A DNA stretch of 64,000 nt from Mortierella alpina (GCA_029449245.1 JANATF010000020.1:248001-312000); one strand, 5' to 3'. Positions 1 to 11,604 are shown, counted from the stretch's first letter. Notes: generated by a model from the sequence alone, not told the origin. Translations and numbers: made by a program.

Positions 1-147
1 TTCCCGCCCCTGTTCCACCTGCGCGCCTTCCCCAACCAGCCGCTCTGGCGGAGAGTCAGCGACATCACGCTCATCGTGTTTGGCTTCCTGGTCTTCTTCT
101 ATACCCTTGTCATGACCATCCAGAGCTTTTCGCGGAAGAGTGAGTGA
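1..147 (+). CDS. C-terminal end of an AAAP-family (vacuolar Avt-type) amino acid transporter, 5' partial
   Basis: The window opens inside a reading frame (frame 1) that ends at a TGA at 145-147. The 48 visible residues hold one clear membrane segment (about residues 23-42, rich in Val, Phe, Leu) preceded by a short basic loop with Trp-Arg-Arg. This is how the last transmembrane helix of amino acid/auxin permease (AAAP, Pfam Aa_trans) proteins looks, and the vacuolar Avt3/Avt4 branch is the closest match I recall. The end is ambiguous: a perfect donor GTGAGT starts at 140 and overlaps the stop, and an acceptor ends at 225. Splicing would replace the last residues with Lys-Pro-Leu-His-Pro and a stop at 240-242. 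Family assignment rests on about 45 residues, so it is moderate. Confidence 0.55.
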   Translation, partial: FPPLFHLRAFPNQPLWRRVSDITLIVFGFLVFFYTLVMTIQSFSRKSE

Positions 148-328
148 TCGGTGTCTTGTCGTTTCTATTCCATACGCTACATATATAGACTATAATCAGC
201 CAAATACAATAATATAAAATTTCAGAGCCCCTTCATCCATAATCTCCTTTCCTTTGCATTTGTCATTCAAGCCCCTGCTGCCTCGACTGCACCCAAGCAT
301 CTATCGATACCCACCCGCTGGGAGTAGC

Positions 329-3300
329 ATGCCGCACACGAATCCCCCAGCCCCGCACATGCCCCGTCTGGAGCCGCCAGAGTCCGATGCCTGGTATGCC
401 AAAGTGAAGTAAGTCTCGCGGATGGGATGCTCCGGTGGCGTTGTGTATGTGTGTGTTTGTGTCAATGACGCCAGCGCGATGCAGCCGACTCGCCGTTCCA
501 GATCCTTCGTTTTCTCTCGCTCGTTCCTCGTCCTTCCTGTCCTCTCTGTCCTCTCTGTACTCTCTCTGCTCTCTCTCTTGCTCGTTTTTTTCTGACCGCA
601 CTGTCTCCATTGGCCCCATCTGACCTTGCCCCGGCAGAGCCGTGCCCGCAAACTCGCCCAACTTCGACTGCATCCTGCCAGGCTGCCCCAACTCGTACCA
701 GACCAAGCAGGGACTCGAGCGCCATTTTGCCTCCATTCACATGCCAAAGTCAGACGCAGCAGCCCAGCGGTCGGCCAATCGCTCCTCCAACACACATTCA
801 TCCTCAAGTCACGGCAGCCGGAAATCACACCTCGTGCCGCGTCGTAGAGGACGGCCGCCAAGCTCGTCACTCAAGGCTCGGCTGAAACGAATGGCATTAC
901 AACAGGACATTCCCTTCGAGGCACAGACCGAGCATCATACCAATCACTCTCTCCTTGCAAACCACCCGGCCTCTATTCGACATGACCACGGCGGCGACGA
1001 TGATAACAAACCGAGGGAAGAACGCTCGTACTTGGAGTTTTTCCCGTTTCTAAACACATCCTTGCGCTTGGACATTGTCGACATCGAACAGGATATCGCT
1101 CAGAAGACAAGCGTTGGGGTTGCTACTCCGTCGCAGGACCAGGAGTCGAAGCTGGAGGAGACTGGAGGCTCTAAAGAAGGAGACAGCTCAGAAGCAGACG
1201 ACATCAAGCCATCAGTGCCCAAATCTGACCCAAACGAGGAAACAGCACACCCAGATCGCCTTGGCGAACACACTGAACCGACTCTCGCGTTTACGGAACC
1301 TCCTTCGGGAGATCAAGCAAGTCCTGGTGGCGAGGACATGGAAGTCATCGAAGACGCGCCTGTCAGCATGGACTTGGATGAAGACGCAGATGGAGGCGCT
1401 GCCTCCGAGTCCGATGTGTTTTTCGACGCAAAAGGCTTTTCTGAAGCCGAGCCAGAGTTGGCACAAAAATCAATATTATCATCCCAGGGCGATGCCAATG
1501 GCGACTCGAAGGGCGATAGCAAGGACGATATCAAGGACGATGATATCAAGGACGATGATATCAAGGACGATGCTGGCAAAGCGACTTTGATGGACGTCGA
1601 TCAAGAGCCCAACGTGCTTGACGAGACTCCTGATTCCTCTGTCCCTGTGCCGGAAATTTGCAGCAATGTGGAACGTGAACCTGAAAACAGCAGCGACGAT
1701 TTGCAGACCAATGGCCTTGGTGCATCAGCACTGGAGTTACACCCGCCAAAAGTCCCTGAAAGTGTTTCGACTTTACCCGTCATCAAGAAGCCTGCAGCAG
1801 AAGCAAAGGCATCGGGATCACTCGAACCCAAGGCGCCCACGTCGGCGCTCCCAAAGTCATCATTCCGGCGAATTCCTCAGGATGACGACGACCTTGCCGA
1901 GTACCATTTGCCTGTAGGCCATAACGTGAGATATATTGGTATGTTGATTGCCATTTATTATTTTCCTGTGCAATTCCTTCGCCTTGTACTTTCGTTGTCC
2001 TTCATTTTATAGAAAATATCTAACTGGAATTCATTTATCCCCATTGCTGCATGTGCTATAGAGCCGACGGAGACAGAGTTGGCAGAGCGTGTTGAATATG
2101 ATATGGATGAGCAAGGTAAGAATGCAGTTTTTTAGGCATAATGTATCTGTAAAGGAAAAACGCATCACGACATTTGTCTTACAAGCGCCCGGATTCCTTT
2201 GCGTGAGTGCACTTAGACGAATTTTGGCTCAAAGAGATCAACGCGGAGCGGCGAAAGCAGGATCTGGGCGAAGTCAGTTCGTCCATGTTTGAAAAGATTA
2301 TCGACAGGCTGGAAAAGGAGTGGTTCGACCTCGTAAGTGCATGGCATTAAGCCCACGATGTGATATCTCTCTGCAGTTTGGAGAGGATGCAGCAAGGAAT
2401 CTGGCCACTGACGCGCATTGCTGACTACTCTTCGATTAGACTAAGAACATTCCAAAGCCTACGGAGAACCTGCCGCCCGAGGACTCTGCCTGCAATATTT
2501 GCGACGATGGGGAGTGCGAGAACAGCAATGCAATTGTTTTCTGCGATGGATGCAACTTGGCGGTTCATCAAGGTAAAAGAGCAATACCGGTGTTTTAATG
2601 CGGCTGACCATTGGCACCTGTCCTTGTCTAACAGAGTTGTGCGTTATTCTTGCTGCAGATTGCTACGGAATCCCATATATTCCTGAAGGCCAGTGGCTGT
2701 GCCGGAAATGCATGTTGTCACCGCAGATGCCAGTCTCCTGCATATTCTGTCCGAGTGAAGGCGGTGCCTTCAAGCAAACCACAAACAGCCGCTGGGCTCA
2801 CCTTCTTTGCGCTAGTTGGATCCCTGAAGTCGGCGTGGCCAACACGGTCTACATGGAGCCTATCGACAACATTGAGAAAATTCCCGCTAGCCGCTGGAGG
2901 TTGACGTGTTACATTTGCAAGCTCCGCGTTGGTGCCTGCATTCAGTGCGAAACCAAGAATTGCTTTCGCGCCTTCCACGTCACCTGTGCCCGCAAGGCCC
3001 ATTTGTACATGAAGTCGAAGCTATCCAAGGTGTCGAGTTCTGGAGGCGAGGTCCTGGTGTATCGAGCCCACTGTCACAAACACACACCGGTAAGAAAACT
3101 GTAGCTGTCCTGCACCCATTCCCTTGTCCAGAATAACTCTTTTCTTCTCCGATACAAAGATTTCTAACGGATTTTATGCTTTGTGCTGTTGCTCCATTAA
3201 TAGCGTGATTATAAGGGAGTGGTTGATATTGCTGGCGCGGCCGCAGTTTTTGCTCGCAAAGGGCTGAAGAAAAAGCGCACCAAGGTTCGCATCATTGAGG

Positions 3301-6300
3301 ACGACAGCGACGATCCTGAGTACCGCAGGAGTGGCGACGAAGACGCGTCAGTGGAGAGGCGGTTTTCGGCTGTTGCGGCGATTGGTTCTGCGGCCACTTC
3401 CTCGCTTGGGGGATCAAGAACCTCAAAGGCGGCGTTGGCTCATCAAAAGCACTACTCGCCTGGGGCGCCATTGGCACCAATGTACATTGTCAGCCGTCTT
3501 TTGCCATTCGTTAGCAAGTTGGGCGCCAAGACACCATCGTTGCGCAAGACCTCCGCGCTCAACTTTATTTTCACCATCTGTAAATACTGGTCCTTGAAGA
3601 GGGAATCAAGACGCGGAGCCCCTCTTCTCAAGCGACTCCATCTTGAACCCTGGACCGCATCAGCATCAGCTCATCGACAAACAGAGGAGGAGAAGCTGAA
3701 AAAGCTGCAGACTCAGGTGCTGTTACGCGGAGACCTGGAAAAGGTCCGCATGCTCGCAGAGTTGGTTCGGAAGCGTGAGAGAGCAAAACTCAAGCGGCAA
3801 GAGCTGCAAAACCGATACCTGTGCAAGATTATGTTTCCACTCAAGACCATACTGGAGGACGCGCTTGCAGAGCTGGAAAAGTAAGGACCAGAATACCATT
3901 TGCATGATTCGCCCTAGTGTTGCAATTTGGTGAACACATTTTAATCTGTCAATCGATCCTCATTACTCCCTCCTTCCCGTCCGTCTAGACTCGACAAGCA
4001 AAAGTACTTTGCTTATCCCATCTCAGCTGACGAGGTGAAAGACTACCACGATGTCATCAAGAACCCCATATGCTTCCAGACCATGGGCGAGAAGCTCAAT
4101 GGTCACAAGTACGGAACCATCGAAGAGTTTGCGGTAAGTCATCCTGTGCGCAAATGTCGCGGCATATAGTCCCGAACCGGCATGGGTATTTTACAATGAA
4201 CGCTAACTTCCTCATGCCCCACCTTTTCACGTTAGGATGATGCTCGGCGAATATACCAGAATTGTCTGATTTACAACAAAGTCGACACACCGTACTACCG
4301 AGCCGCAAGTAGGCAAGCGAAACAGGCTGAGCATTTCCTCGAGAAGGCCAAGGAGGATTATGAAGGTCTGGAAATCGACCCGCGGACAGGATTTTTGGCC
4401 GTGCCAATTGACAATGACATTTTTGCCTACGACTTTGTGCCGTTTGAGAAGGAGGCTACCTCAGAAGTGGAGCATCAACACAGGACCCCCTCAAAAACAC
4501 CAACTTCCTCAACTGTGGCCGATGGTAGTGTTCAGAAGCCGCATCGACAAGGCTCGTCATCAGAGCCTCCCAAGGCGCCGTTTGTAACAGGACGATCACT
4601 CCGAGCTCGAGGCACGCCTGCAGAAGCATCGTCAGCACAGGCGCAGTCATCGATTCAGGCGCCGTCATCAGTCCAGGCACAATCATCATCGACACCCAAT
4701 TTATCCATGGAGGCAAGACGGGCTCTTGATCAGAGCCCAGGATTCCGCTCATCATCGAGATCTGTATTGCGGCCTGAACCACCCAAGCCCCAGACTGCAA
4801 CCAAAACTAGAGCTGATGTGGTGAGGGCTCGACTGGATGCTGGCAAAAGCGCCATTCCGTCCAAGCTGAGCGACGAGGAAGACCTACTGGAACAGTTAAA
4901 GACAAAGTCGAAAAAGTCGAGAACCTTGGCAATAAGTCTTCAATCCCGACTCAAGCCCTCCATCGTCGACAAAGCTGTGGTCATCAACAAACCTGCGCCA
5001 AAAGGATGGGCCTACGTGGTGGTTGAGGGTGAAGAGGATACGACTGAGGGCGAGGACGAGGAGCAGGAGGAACAGGAGGAGGGTGTGAACAAAACCGCTG
5101 CTCGCGTGATGACACCTTTAGAGGCGCAGGCAAAAGAGGAAGCTCGCTTGAGAAAGAAGGCAAAGGCGCAAAAGAAAGCACTGGCCAGGCTAGCAAAGAA
5201 TAAGGCAAGGGCTGAGGCTTATGCTCGCGCCAAGGCCCTCAAAGCTCAGGGTCTGCTCAGCGAGACATCCGCTACGAAAGACAGCGCCGTGGCAGCACGC
5301 AAGAGTCGCTCAAATACCGATACGGAGATCGCTCCACGGAACATATTTACCGACCCTGCACCATTAACGTCGCGGACGAGAACAAGACGAGGACAGGATG
5401 TACAGAGCAAGGATGGTCCCGAGGAGCCCATCATCAACGATGGTGCCGATCTGGATCGCGCGCAGTCTCGCCGTTCCAAAAGCCATGGGTCAATTGGGTC
5501 AGAAGCTGACTTGTTGGTGTCTAAAGATACCAAGGAGAGGCCGAAGAATTCAGTGTCATCCGCGCCTTCAGCCACGAAACGGAGCAGGCAACAGAGCGAC
5601 GAATCAGGTCATGCAGGCAGCGAGGAACACGACGACGCGGCTGACGGCAAGCCTGAGGATGTGGAGGCACAGATGAGTGATCAGGACATGATAGATGATG
5701 CCAGTTCACGGACAGCGGCGGACGAGGAACCTCCTAGGAAGCGACCTAAAAGATTCGGCTCTGCAAGGGGAGAGCCACGAGACAATCAAGACGAGGAAGG
5801 TGCTCAGGCTTCAAGTACCCGGCGACTGCGTTCTGCAGAGACTCCCCCAGCGTTGCCAATTGGCGCCAGAACGCGGCGAGGAAGCTCTGGGGGCCAAAGG
5901 AGCGTCGCCAGAGGCGTAGGCGAACGAACTGGTGAGTATTGATCACACGAACCCGGATGGGCACTGCTGCAGATATACGTTGTCAAGACTGTACTCCAAT
6001 AACATAACCCCATCACCGCCAAATTCACGCGAGTTCTTTGCGTTTTTGCTCTTTATGTGCTGTTTGAACTACTTCCTGACGATCATTATCAACTTCTATG
6101 TCTGTGTGATTGTGTGTATGATCAGCGAACGATGGTGCAACCAAACGGCGTCGAGATGACGGGAGAGAGGGTGTTGCCAAGATGCAAAAATCGGACAAGC
6201 ATGGCCAGGGCACTCGACTTCCATATGGATCACTCGTGTGGGCCAAAATGGACGGGTTCCCTTGGTTCCCTGCCGAGGTAAGTCCTCGACTACAAAACAG

Positions 6301-6712
6301 TCGATTTCTGTCACTAGTCGTGCAAAGTGATTAGACATGCTGGTATGCTGATCAAGGCTCGTTTTTATTTTCATGAATATAGCTAATGGATCCAAAAGGG
6401 AAGAGCGTACCGACGCAAGTGCGCGAGTTGAAGCATGAAGGCGCAGGAGGAGAACACTTGGTGCAGTTTTTCGATCTTCGGGAGCGCGGCGAGCGAGGCC
6501 GATCCTGGTACTGGGTCGCGCCTGCCCAGATTTCTGCCCTGGGAGTGGATCTGGAAGAAGATCGCAAGCGTGTGCGCCTGAAGGCCAACTGGAGCTCAAA
6601 ACGACGCAAGACTGTTAAAGATGCCTACCTCGATGCCTGCAAGCAGCTCAATATGGATGCCAGCCTTGTCATTGCAGAGTCGACCCAAGTTCTGACTTCC
6701 AGCAAAGCATAA
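329..6712 (+). CDS. NTO1: BRPF/Nto1-like chromatin reader: C2H2 finger, EPL region, PHD-knuckle-PHD, bromodomain, PWWP
   Basis: Scaffold/reader subunit expected in a MYST-type histone H3 acetyltransferase complex (NuA3 in yeast, MOZ/MORF-BRPF in animals), acting in the nucleus. I join 11 exons: 329-408, 638-1938, 2062-2115, 2217-2332, 2440-2572, 2659-3089, 3204-3880, 3989-4133, 4236-5931, 6126-6277, 6383-6712, giving about 1,704 aa with all phases closing. Domains in order: a C2H2 finger (Cys38, Cys43, His56, His61); an acidic low-complexity stretch; an enhancer-of-polycomb-like segment (about 450-530); PHD1 from CNIC (about 535), a Zn knuckle and PHD2 to about 690; a bromodomain (about 930-1020) with the Asn of the IYN motif; a long charged Ala/Lys/Arg linker; and a C-terminal PWWP (about 1580-1700) containing [13 protein letters not shown]. 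Budding-yeast Nto1 lacks the bromodomain and PWWP, so this is the fuller animal-like architecture. The start follows an in-frame TAG. The short exons 3 and 4 are supported by phase and by the EPL match. Confidence 0.9.
1484..1575 (+). repeat. 15-base in-frame tandem repeat in the BRPF-like gene
   Basis: About three near-identical 15-base units (GATATCAAGGACGAT) run in frame inside exon 2 of the BRPF-like gene and encode an acidic Asp-Asp-Ile-Lys-Asp repeat, preceded by related GGCGACTCGAAG units. The repeat lies in the disordered acidic linker between the zinc finger and the EPL segment. It is probably a slippage-prone minisatellite. Confidence 0.8.
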
Positions 6713-6714
6713 CC

Positions 6715-6825
6715 AAAGCACAACACAGCATAGCTACATAGCGGCACATAAGCAGCATATCAACACAGCAACCAAACATAGCAACCACACATAGCGATAT
6801 AGCATAGCTGTATCATGGATGTATT
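6715..6825. repeat. Low-complexity CATAGC/ACAGC-rich spacer between two convergent genes
   Basis: The 116-base gap between the stops of the BRPF-like gene and ORC2 is made of irregular copies of short units such as CATAGC, CACAGC and AGCATA. It must hold both 3' ends. No gene is visible in it. Confidence 0.5.
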
Positions 6826-6828
6826 TGG

Positions 6829-8586
6829 CTAGCTCATCTTTTCCAGAATACCCTCGAGCACATTCGCTGAGAGAGGGATATAAAGAATCTCTACACCATC
6901 AGCTCCCTTCTTGGACTGGACAATGCGATGGTCCCTAAACTCGGTCAGTTGTGTCCTGAATGTCACTGCGTTACTGACAAGAAAGTTTTCTTGACACTTC
7001 CTGAACAAGGCATTGTACGCCATGCCACAGTCATGGTGGGCTTTGCTTCCTCCTCCTCCTCCTCCTCCCTCAGCGCCGTCCCTCTCGCTTTGGATCTGGT
7101 GCTCAGCCAGGACTTTGAACAATCCCTTTCCATTCGAGGTCAAACTTGCCAGGACAAACTGAATGCCTCGAGCTCCCAGTTCCCCTTGCCGAACCATGAT
7201 GGAGTTTTCAAAACTGGTTTCAGTCAAGTAGGGCTTGAACGTGGTGAGCTCATGCCAGACCCAGCGGAAACGAGCAGCCTTGACAGTGTCCCAGAGAATG
7301 TTGGCGTTGATGTGGTCGATCGAAGCAATGAGGTGTATGCTTGGACAAGAGGCCAAAAGACTCAATGCTGCTTGGCTCTTTTCGGATCGCAAGCCCGAGC
7401 CGTCAATGTTATGGACCAGCAGGTAGAGTTTGCGGACATCCCGGTCTGGTTGCGCAAAATAGGCAAGGATCAAGGCAATTTGCTCTTGTAGCGTTCCAGT
7501 TGGACCTGTGTACTTGAGGGCTGTGCTGCTGATCCTGTCCAGAATTTCCTTGACTGCCAGCGTCGGAAAGTATCCATTGACAATGATGAGCGGTGCGTCC
7601 GTGAGGACAGTCGTTGCAAACTTGTTGAGCAGCAGCCGCTTGGACCCATAGCCATAGATAAGGAGACTGAATCCTGAGATGAGCTCAAAGTACCACTGCG
7701 GGAACTGCTCCTCGTAAAGTAGGATCAGCATCTCCTTCTCCTTGGCATGTTTGACCGGTACCCCTTTGATAGCCTTGATAAAGTCCGCATGCTCCAGTGT
7801 CGGTAACCTCGAGAGTGTGTTATTAGACGTCCGTGACTTTTGGTACAGGTCCTGGAAGTAACGCTCCGCACCCATCTCATCCTGCTCGAAAAACGATTCT
7901 TGAGGCTCCGTCGCGTCGTGAGTAGTGATGCCAAGGTCCTCATCTCCTCGTGTGCCTTGTCCTGTATCTGCATCGCTATCCAGATCAGACTCGCTCTCAT
8001 CCTCGTCCTCGTCATCTTCCTCGCCAGAGCTCGTTTGATTCATCTTGGATATGGTCTCCTTGAGCCGCCGCCTCTTTGCAAATCGATCCGCCAGGTTGTC
8101 CTTGGTGGCCTTCCCGTTTGCTTTCCGCGTCGATTGCGACTTTTCTGAAGGATGTTGGCTTTGCTGATCCTCGTGCTGTTCGAGCAGGCTCTTTAGTCCA
8201 GTGTGTTTACGCTGTGTTTGGAATCCGAACACTTCCCGGCCGCGTGCGTGTCCAATAGAGTCGTTGCTGTCCAAGGCATCAGCCGAATCTCCAGCGTTTT
8301 CTGGTTGAACAGAGGTGTTTGCATTTGGTAAAAAGACGTCTTGCAGAGCAAGGGTGTTTTCCTTGTCCTCGCGCGCGTCCTTGGATTTGGCTGAAGGTAT
8401 CGAGCTGGCCTTTTCAACAGTCAAGCCAGAATGGAGGCCGAGTCTCCATTTGCGTTGTGTCTTTGCGCTGCCTAGCCTAGAGAACTTCTTGGCGATGGCG
8501 TATTCCCTTTCGGCGTCCTGCTTCGATACCTCGCAGCTGATGTGGGTGGGAATCTCGTCGTTTCCTTGGTATAAGAGGTGAATCAT
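6829..8586 (-). CDS. ORC2: Origin recognition complex subunit 2
   Basis: ORC2 is a subunit of the six-protein complex that marks replication origins and loads the MCM helicase with Cdc6 and Cdt1. A single uninterrupted exon encodes 585 aa from the ATG at 8586. The first third is charged and low-complexity, with an Asp/Glu-rich run, as in other Orc2 proteins. The C-terminal two thirds carry the Orc2 AAA-like core, recognisable from the segment LLIYGYGSKR (degenerate P-loop region), the segment LVHNIDGSGLR (Walker B-like region) and the following LIASIDHINA block. A winged-helix-like C-terminus follows, interrupted by a Gly-rich run coded by repeated GGA. The frame stays open for 93 codons upstream of the chosen ATG. 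That extension is Pro/Ser/Phe-rich and unlike Orc2, so I treat it as leader. The gene converges on the BRPF-like gene and diverges from RPL39. Confidence 0.9.
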   Translation of the reverse strand: MIHLLYQGNDEIPTHISCEVSKQDAEREYAIAKKFSRLGSAKTQRKWRLGLHSGLTVEKASSIPSAKSKDAREDKENTLALQDVFLPNANTSVQPENAGDSADALDSNDSIGHARGREVFGFQTQRKHTGLKSLLEQHEDQQSQHPSEKSQSTRKANGKATKDNLADRFAKRRRLKETISKMNQTSSGEEDDEDEDESESDLDSDADTGQGTRGDEDLGITTHDATEPQESFFEQDEMGAERYFQDLYQKSRTSNNTLSRLPTLEHADFIKAIKGVPVKHAKEKEMLILLYEEQFPQWYFELISGFSLLIYGYGSKRLLLNKFATTVLTDAPLIIVNGYFPTLAVKEILDRISSTALKYTGPTGTLQEQIALILAYFAQPDRDVRKLYLLVHNIDGSGLRSEKSQAALSLLASCPSIHLIASIDHINANILWDTVKAARFRWVWHELTTFKPYLTETSFENSIMVRQGELGARGIQFVLASLTSNGKGLFKVLAEHQIQSERDGAEGGGGGGGSKAHHDCGMAYNALFRKCQENFLVSNAVTFRTQLTEFRDHRIVQSKKGADGVEILYIPLSANVLEGILEKMS

Positions 8587-8947
8587 TGTTGGTTCTCCTA
8601 CGTGTTTTCCGATTCCAAAGGGATGAAGGAAGCGTGTCAGCAGGAGAAATGAGAAAGCGGTCGGGAAGACGAAAGTACCTGTGAAAGGCACACTCACAGT
8701 AGTACGAGGTTTACTCGTGATGAGGCCAGTTAGGTGGGATGTCGGCGACAGGGCGCGGGTGTATTGTGTGCGGTGGATGGGCGAACGGGAATGAGAGAAT
8801 AATGCCTGCCGCCTGTCTGGACTTTTTTTTTTTGGTGGCGGATGGATAGACGGGTCTCTTGGCACCCTTAAGTGGCAGTTTGACTATAGTTCAGGTGCTG
8901 GCCGGAGTTCTTTGTACACTCTCTCTTTGGAACAGTCGATTTTCGCA
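8587..8947. promoter_or_regulatory. Divergent intergenic region ORC2 / RPL39
   Basis: These 361 bases separate the ORC2 start from the proposed RPL39 start codon and must contain both promoters. A T10 tract lies at about 8824-8833, and a short pyrimidine-rich stretch precedes the RPL39 ATG. No other gene is visible. Confidence 0.4.
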
Positions 8948-9937
8948 ATGGTACGGCAGAGTGACGGCCGGATGCACAGATCCAATCCACACAGCCATCC
9001 AGCTTGGCATCCATCGATCCATACACCCGCCATGGCAACAGGACACATTCACGCCGCCAGTGCACAAGGAAAAAGCAGGACGGCACCATGCAGAAATTCG
9101 GGACCATCATCATCGCCATCGCTACTCCGACTTTTAAGCATCAATCGGGAAAACAACCTGATGGCTGCAGAATGGAGTACAGGCTAGCGTCCTCGCCAGT
9201 GTGGGATCTCGCTTTTCAATGGAGACTTGCTACTTTGCACAGTGCAGACGCCAGGATGAACTTCAATCGCACAATGCAGTGCATTCTTATTTTCGACAGA
9301 CACTGGATTTGGTGCCATCCACCAGGGCAGATCGCTTGCAAGAACGCACGACAATTCCTCTCTCACAGCAGCAGAGATAAGATCCAGGAAATCAGAGATG
9401 CACCATCCTCAGTTATAACAGCAGAGCCTAGACAACACAACGAAACCCCTGCCTCGCAGCATTCAATGGATTATTGTCACTCCACTTGGATCCACTCACC
9501 TCGATCCAAAGCATGACCCGCTTCCAGCTCCCACACACTCCATCACGACCCAAAAGTCCACTCTGGAACCTGCATATTATGTTCAAAAAGCACTTGAACT
9601 GATGGCAAAACTATTTCCTTTTGCTTCGGCGATCTGCTTTTTATAGCCTTCCAACAAGTCGTTCATCATCAAGCGCAAGCTCGGAAAGAAGCAGAAGCAG
9701 AACCGTCCTCTGCCCAACTGGTGCCGCATGCGCACCGATAACAAGGTAAACAGCTAATACCACAGCCTGGCGGACTGAACCCTGAGGCGCGGCATCGTTC
9801 TTTGTCTTTTTTTCTTTTTGACAAGTGCTCAGTGATACTAATAACGATCTTCTCATGTCTTTTTTTTTTTGACACATCATCAGATCCGCTACAACGCCAA
9901 GCGTCGTCACTGGCGCCGCACCAAGCTGGGTCTTTAA
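8948..9937 (+). CDS. RPL39: 60S ribosomal protein eL39
   Basis: Small basic protein of the large ribosomal subunit near the exit tunnel. Exon 2 (9647-9745) and exon 3 (9884-9937) are certain. With a Met in front they give a 51-aa protein with the diagnostic eL39 signature ([20 protein letters not shown], then WCRMRTDNK and the basic tail ending GL), the normal family length. The frame needs only a Met before Pro2, so exon 1 must end exactly at ATG. The best candidate is ATG 8948-8950 directly followed by donor GTACGG, giving a 696-base first intron. Exon 1 is therefore less certain than the rest. Intron 2 (9746-9883) holds a textbook branch-site sequence (ATACTAATAAC near 9836) and a T10 tract before the acceptor. 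The long first intron is typical of fungal ribosomal protein genes. Confidence 0.85.
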
Positions 9938-10145
9938 ATTGCTCGCCCTGCATTTGGACAACTGGAGTTCATATTTTCATTGGTCTCTCAGTTTGTCCTA
10001 TAAAGATCTCGCGTTCGATTGCGTATAATAACCAAAGCACATTCACGGCACTTTTTGTTTCTTATTTTCTGGGAAGGATCGCTTGAAAAGTTTTGAACAG
10101 GAGTTGGAGAGAGTTTTGATTGAGGATAATGCGGAGAAAAGAGTA

Positions 10146-11604
10146 TTAAACGGAAACATATCCACGACTGCTGGTAGCCCGACCGGTGACAGAGTCCCAA
10201 ACACTGCGGACAACGTCTGAGACGAGACTGGGAAAGTCTCTCCAAAAGTCTGGCAGTGCGCATTGGTATAGAGAGTAAGGAGCGAGAGTAAAACAGTTAG
10301 AATTGGGCCCACGAAGAATCACAATAGTCCGTTTAACGATGGGTCTATGCATACCAAGGTTAGGAAGCAGGTCCAATCCTCGTGCTCCATAGGTCTTGTA
10401 ATTGTATGCTGCTCCAGCGACGATGTAGATGAATCCCAAGACGCCGAAAACCGTCAGGAACACTCTGAAGCCACTCATTCCTTCCGAGGTAGGCAGCTGG
10501 ACATCCTTTCTAGAGAGACGGGATGATATCCCCGACAGGGGGCTTGCGTTAATGAAAACAGTTTCTGAACCGACAATAGAACGTAGTGACAGCATTCCTT
10601 CTCTTGCGACGTACGAAGCGCAGGCGTAATTCGACTTCCACGTAAAGTGCACGACGTCGCTGTCGTATTTGTCCAGTGCCAAGCCCTGCTTTGCATCCGT
10701 CTATGCGCGTAAAGAGATATCAATTTCCCGGGTCAGCAGTTGCAATATAGCATCTCATCCTTGACAATCCTATATCGAACTCAAGGCAAGACATACCACG
10801 GAACGATCACAGACAAAGTTGATGACGGCGGACTGATCTCTTCCATCGATGTTACCACCCTTCAAAGTCAAGCTCCAGGGCACTAAAAGCCGACAAAACA
10901 AGGAGGTGACGAAATAGGGGTATCGGGAAGGGAAAAAAAAAGATTAGTGGACAAGAGCAATGTCCATATGACAATCGCTCCTCTTTGACCTTTCTACGTA
11001 CGATCTTTCTCGTCCTTTGATCCCTGGGTCCTTGCTACGGTGGGTGCCACGTCTCTTGCTGGGGTGGTATCTGTGGCTGCGGCTGAGCCAGCAATGGTCT
11101 TGAGAAACAGGGTCTTGGGCTTGTCGTCCTCGATCACTTTGGTGTCTTGGCAAACCCAGGCGCCAGCCTTGCAGTGGGTCTTGAGCTCGCCATCAGGAAT
11201 AGGGATTGCCTGGCAGGGGTTGACCATGTAGTCCACGCGGATCGTGCTGGGATACTCCTCTTTAGGCACTCCTTGCAAGATGATTGTCCTACAGTTTCGG
11301 AATGTCAATAAAAGTACATCAGCATGAGCAAGTGCACGAGTCGAGGCGCATCTAGGACGTGATCCTGTGCATTGAGCTGTGCATGAGATGCAGAAAGGCA
11401 AGGCAGAGGCAAGAGGCGGGTGAATGGGGATCAGGGCTCGGCTTACGAAGTCTTCAAGGCCGAGATGTCGTATGCGAGACCGTCGATGGCGATCTTTGCG
11501 CAATCGAACGCAGGAGGGGCGTCGGCCTGTGCGGAGGCGAGGGCGGTGAGGGTGGCGAGAGCCAGCGAGACGGCTGCAGCGAGTCGGGCGTGGGTGCGCG
11601 TCAT
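10146..11604 (-). CDS. ATG27: Autophagy-related protein 27 (Atg27)
   Basis: Type I membrane protein that helps traffic Atg9 vesicles between Golgi/endosome, vacuole and the phagophore assembly site. Five exons join with closing phases: 11604-11447, 11288-11002, 10882-10797, 10700-10355, 10249-10146, for 326 aa. Visible features: an N-terminal signal peptide (residues 1-26, Ala/Leu-rich, ending near ASAQA); a luminal Cys-containing MRH-like domain with the Tyr-Asp-Ile-Ser block and the VNPC motif; one transmembrane helix near residue 260 (FLTVFGVLGFIYIVAGAAY); then the short cytosolic tail with the Tyr-Lys-Thr-Tyr-Gly-Ala-Arg-Gly-Leu-Asp-Leu-Leu-Pro-Asn block typical of Atg27. The start is set by the signal peptide. 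It is divergently paired with the F-box/WD40 gene. Confidence 0.85.

Noticed and set aside
301-870. Overlapping minus-strand frames (157-189 codons) opposite the first exons of the BRPF-like gene
   Set aside because: Rich in Arg/Glu from simple CT-repeat sequence, antisense to an intron and a well-supported exon; no domain.
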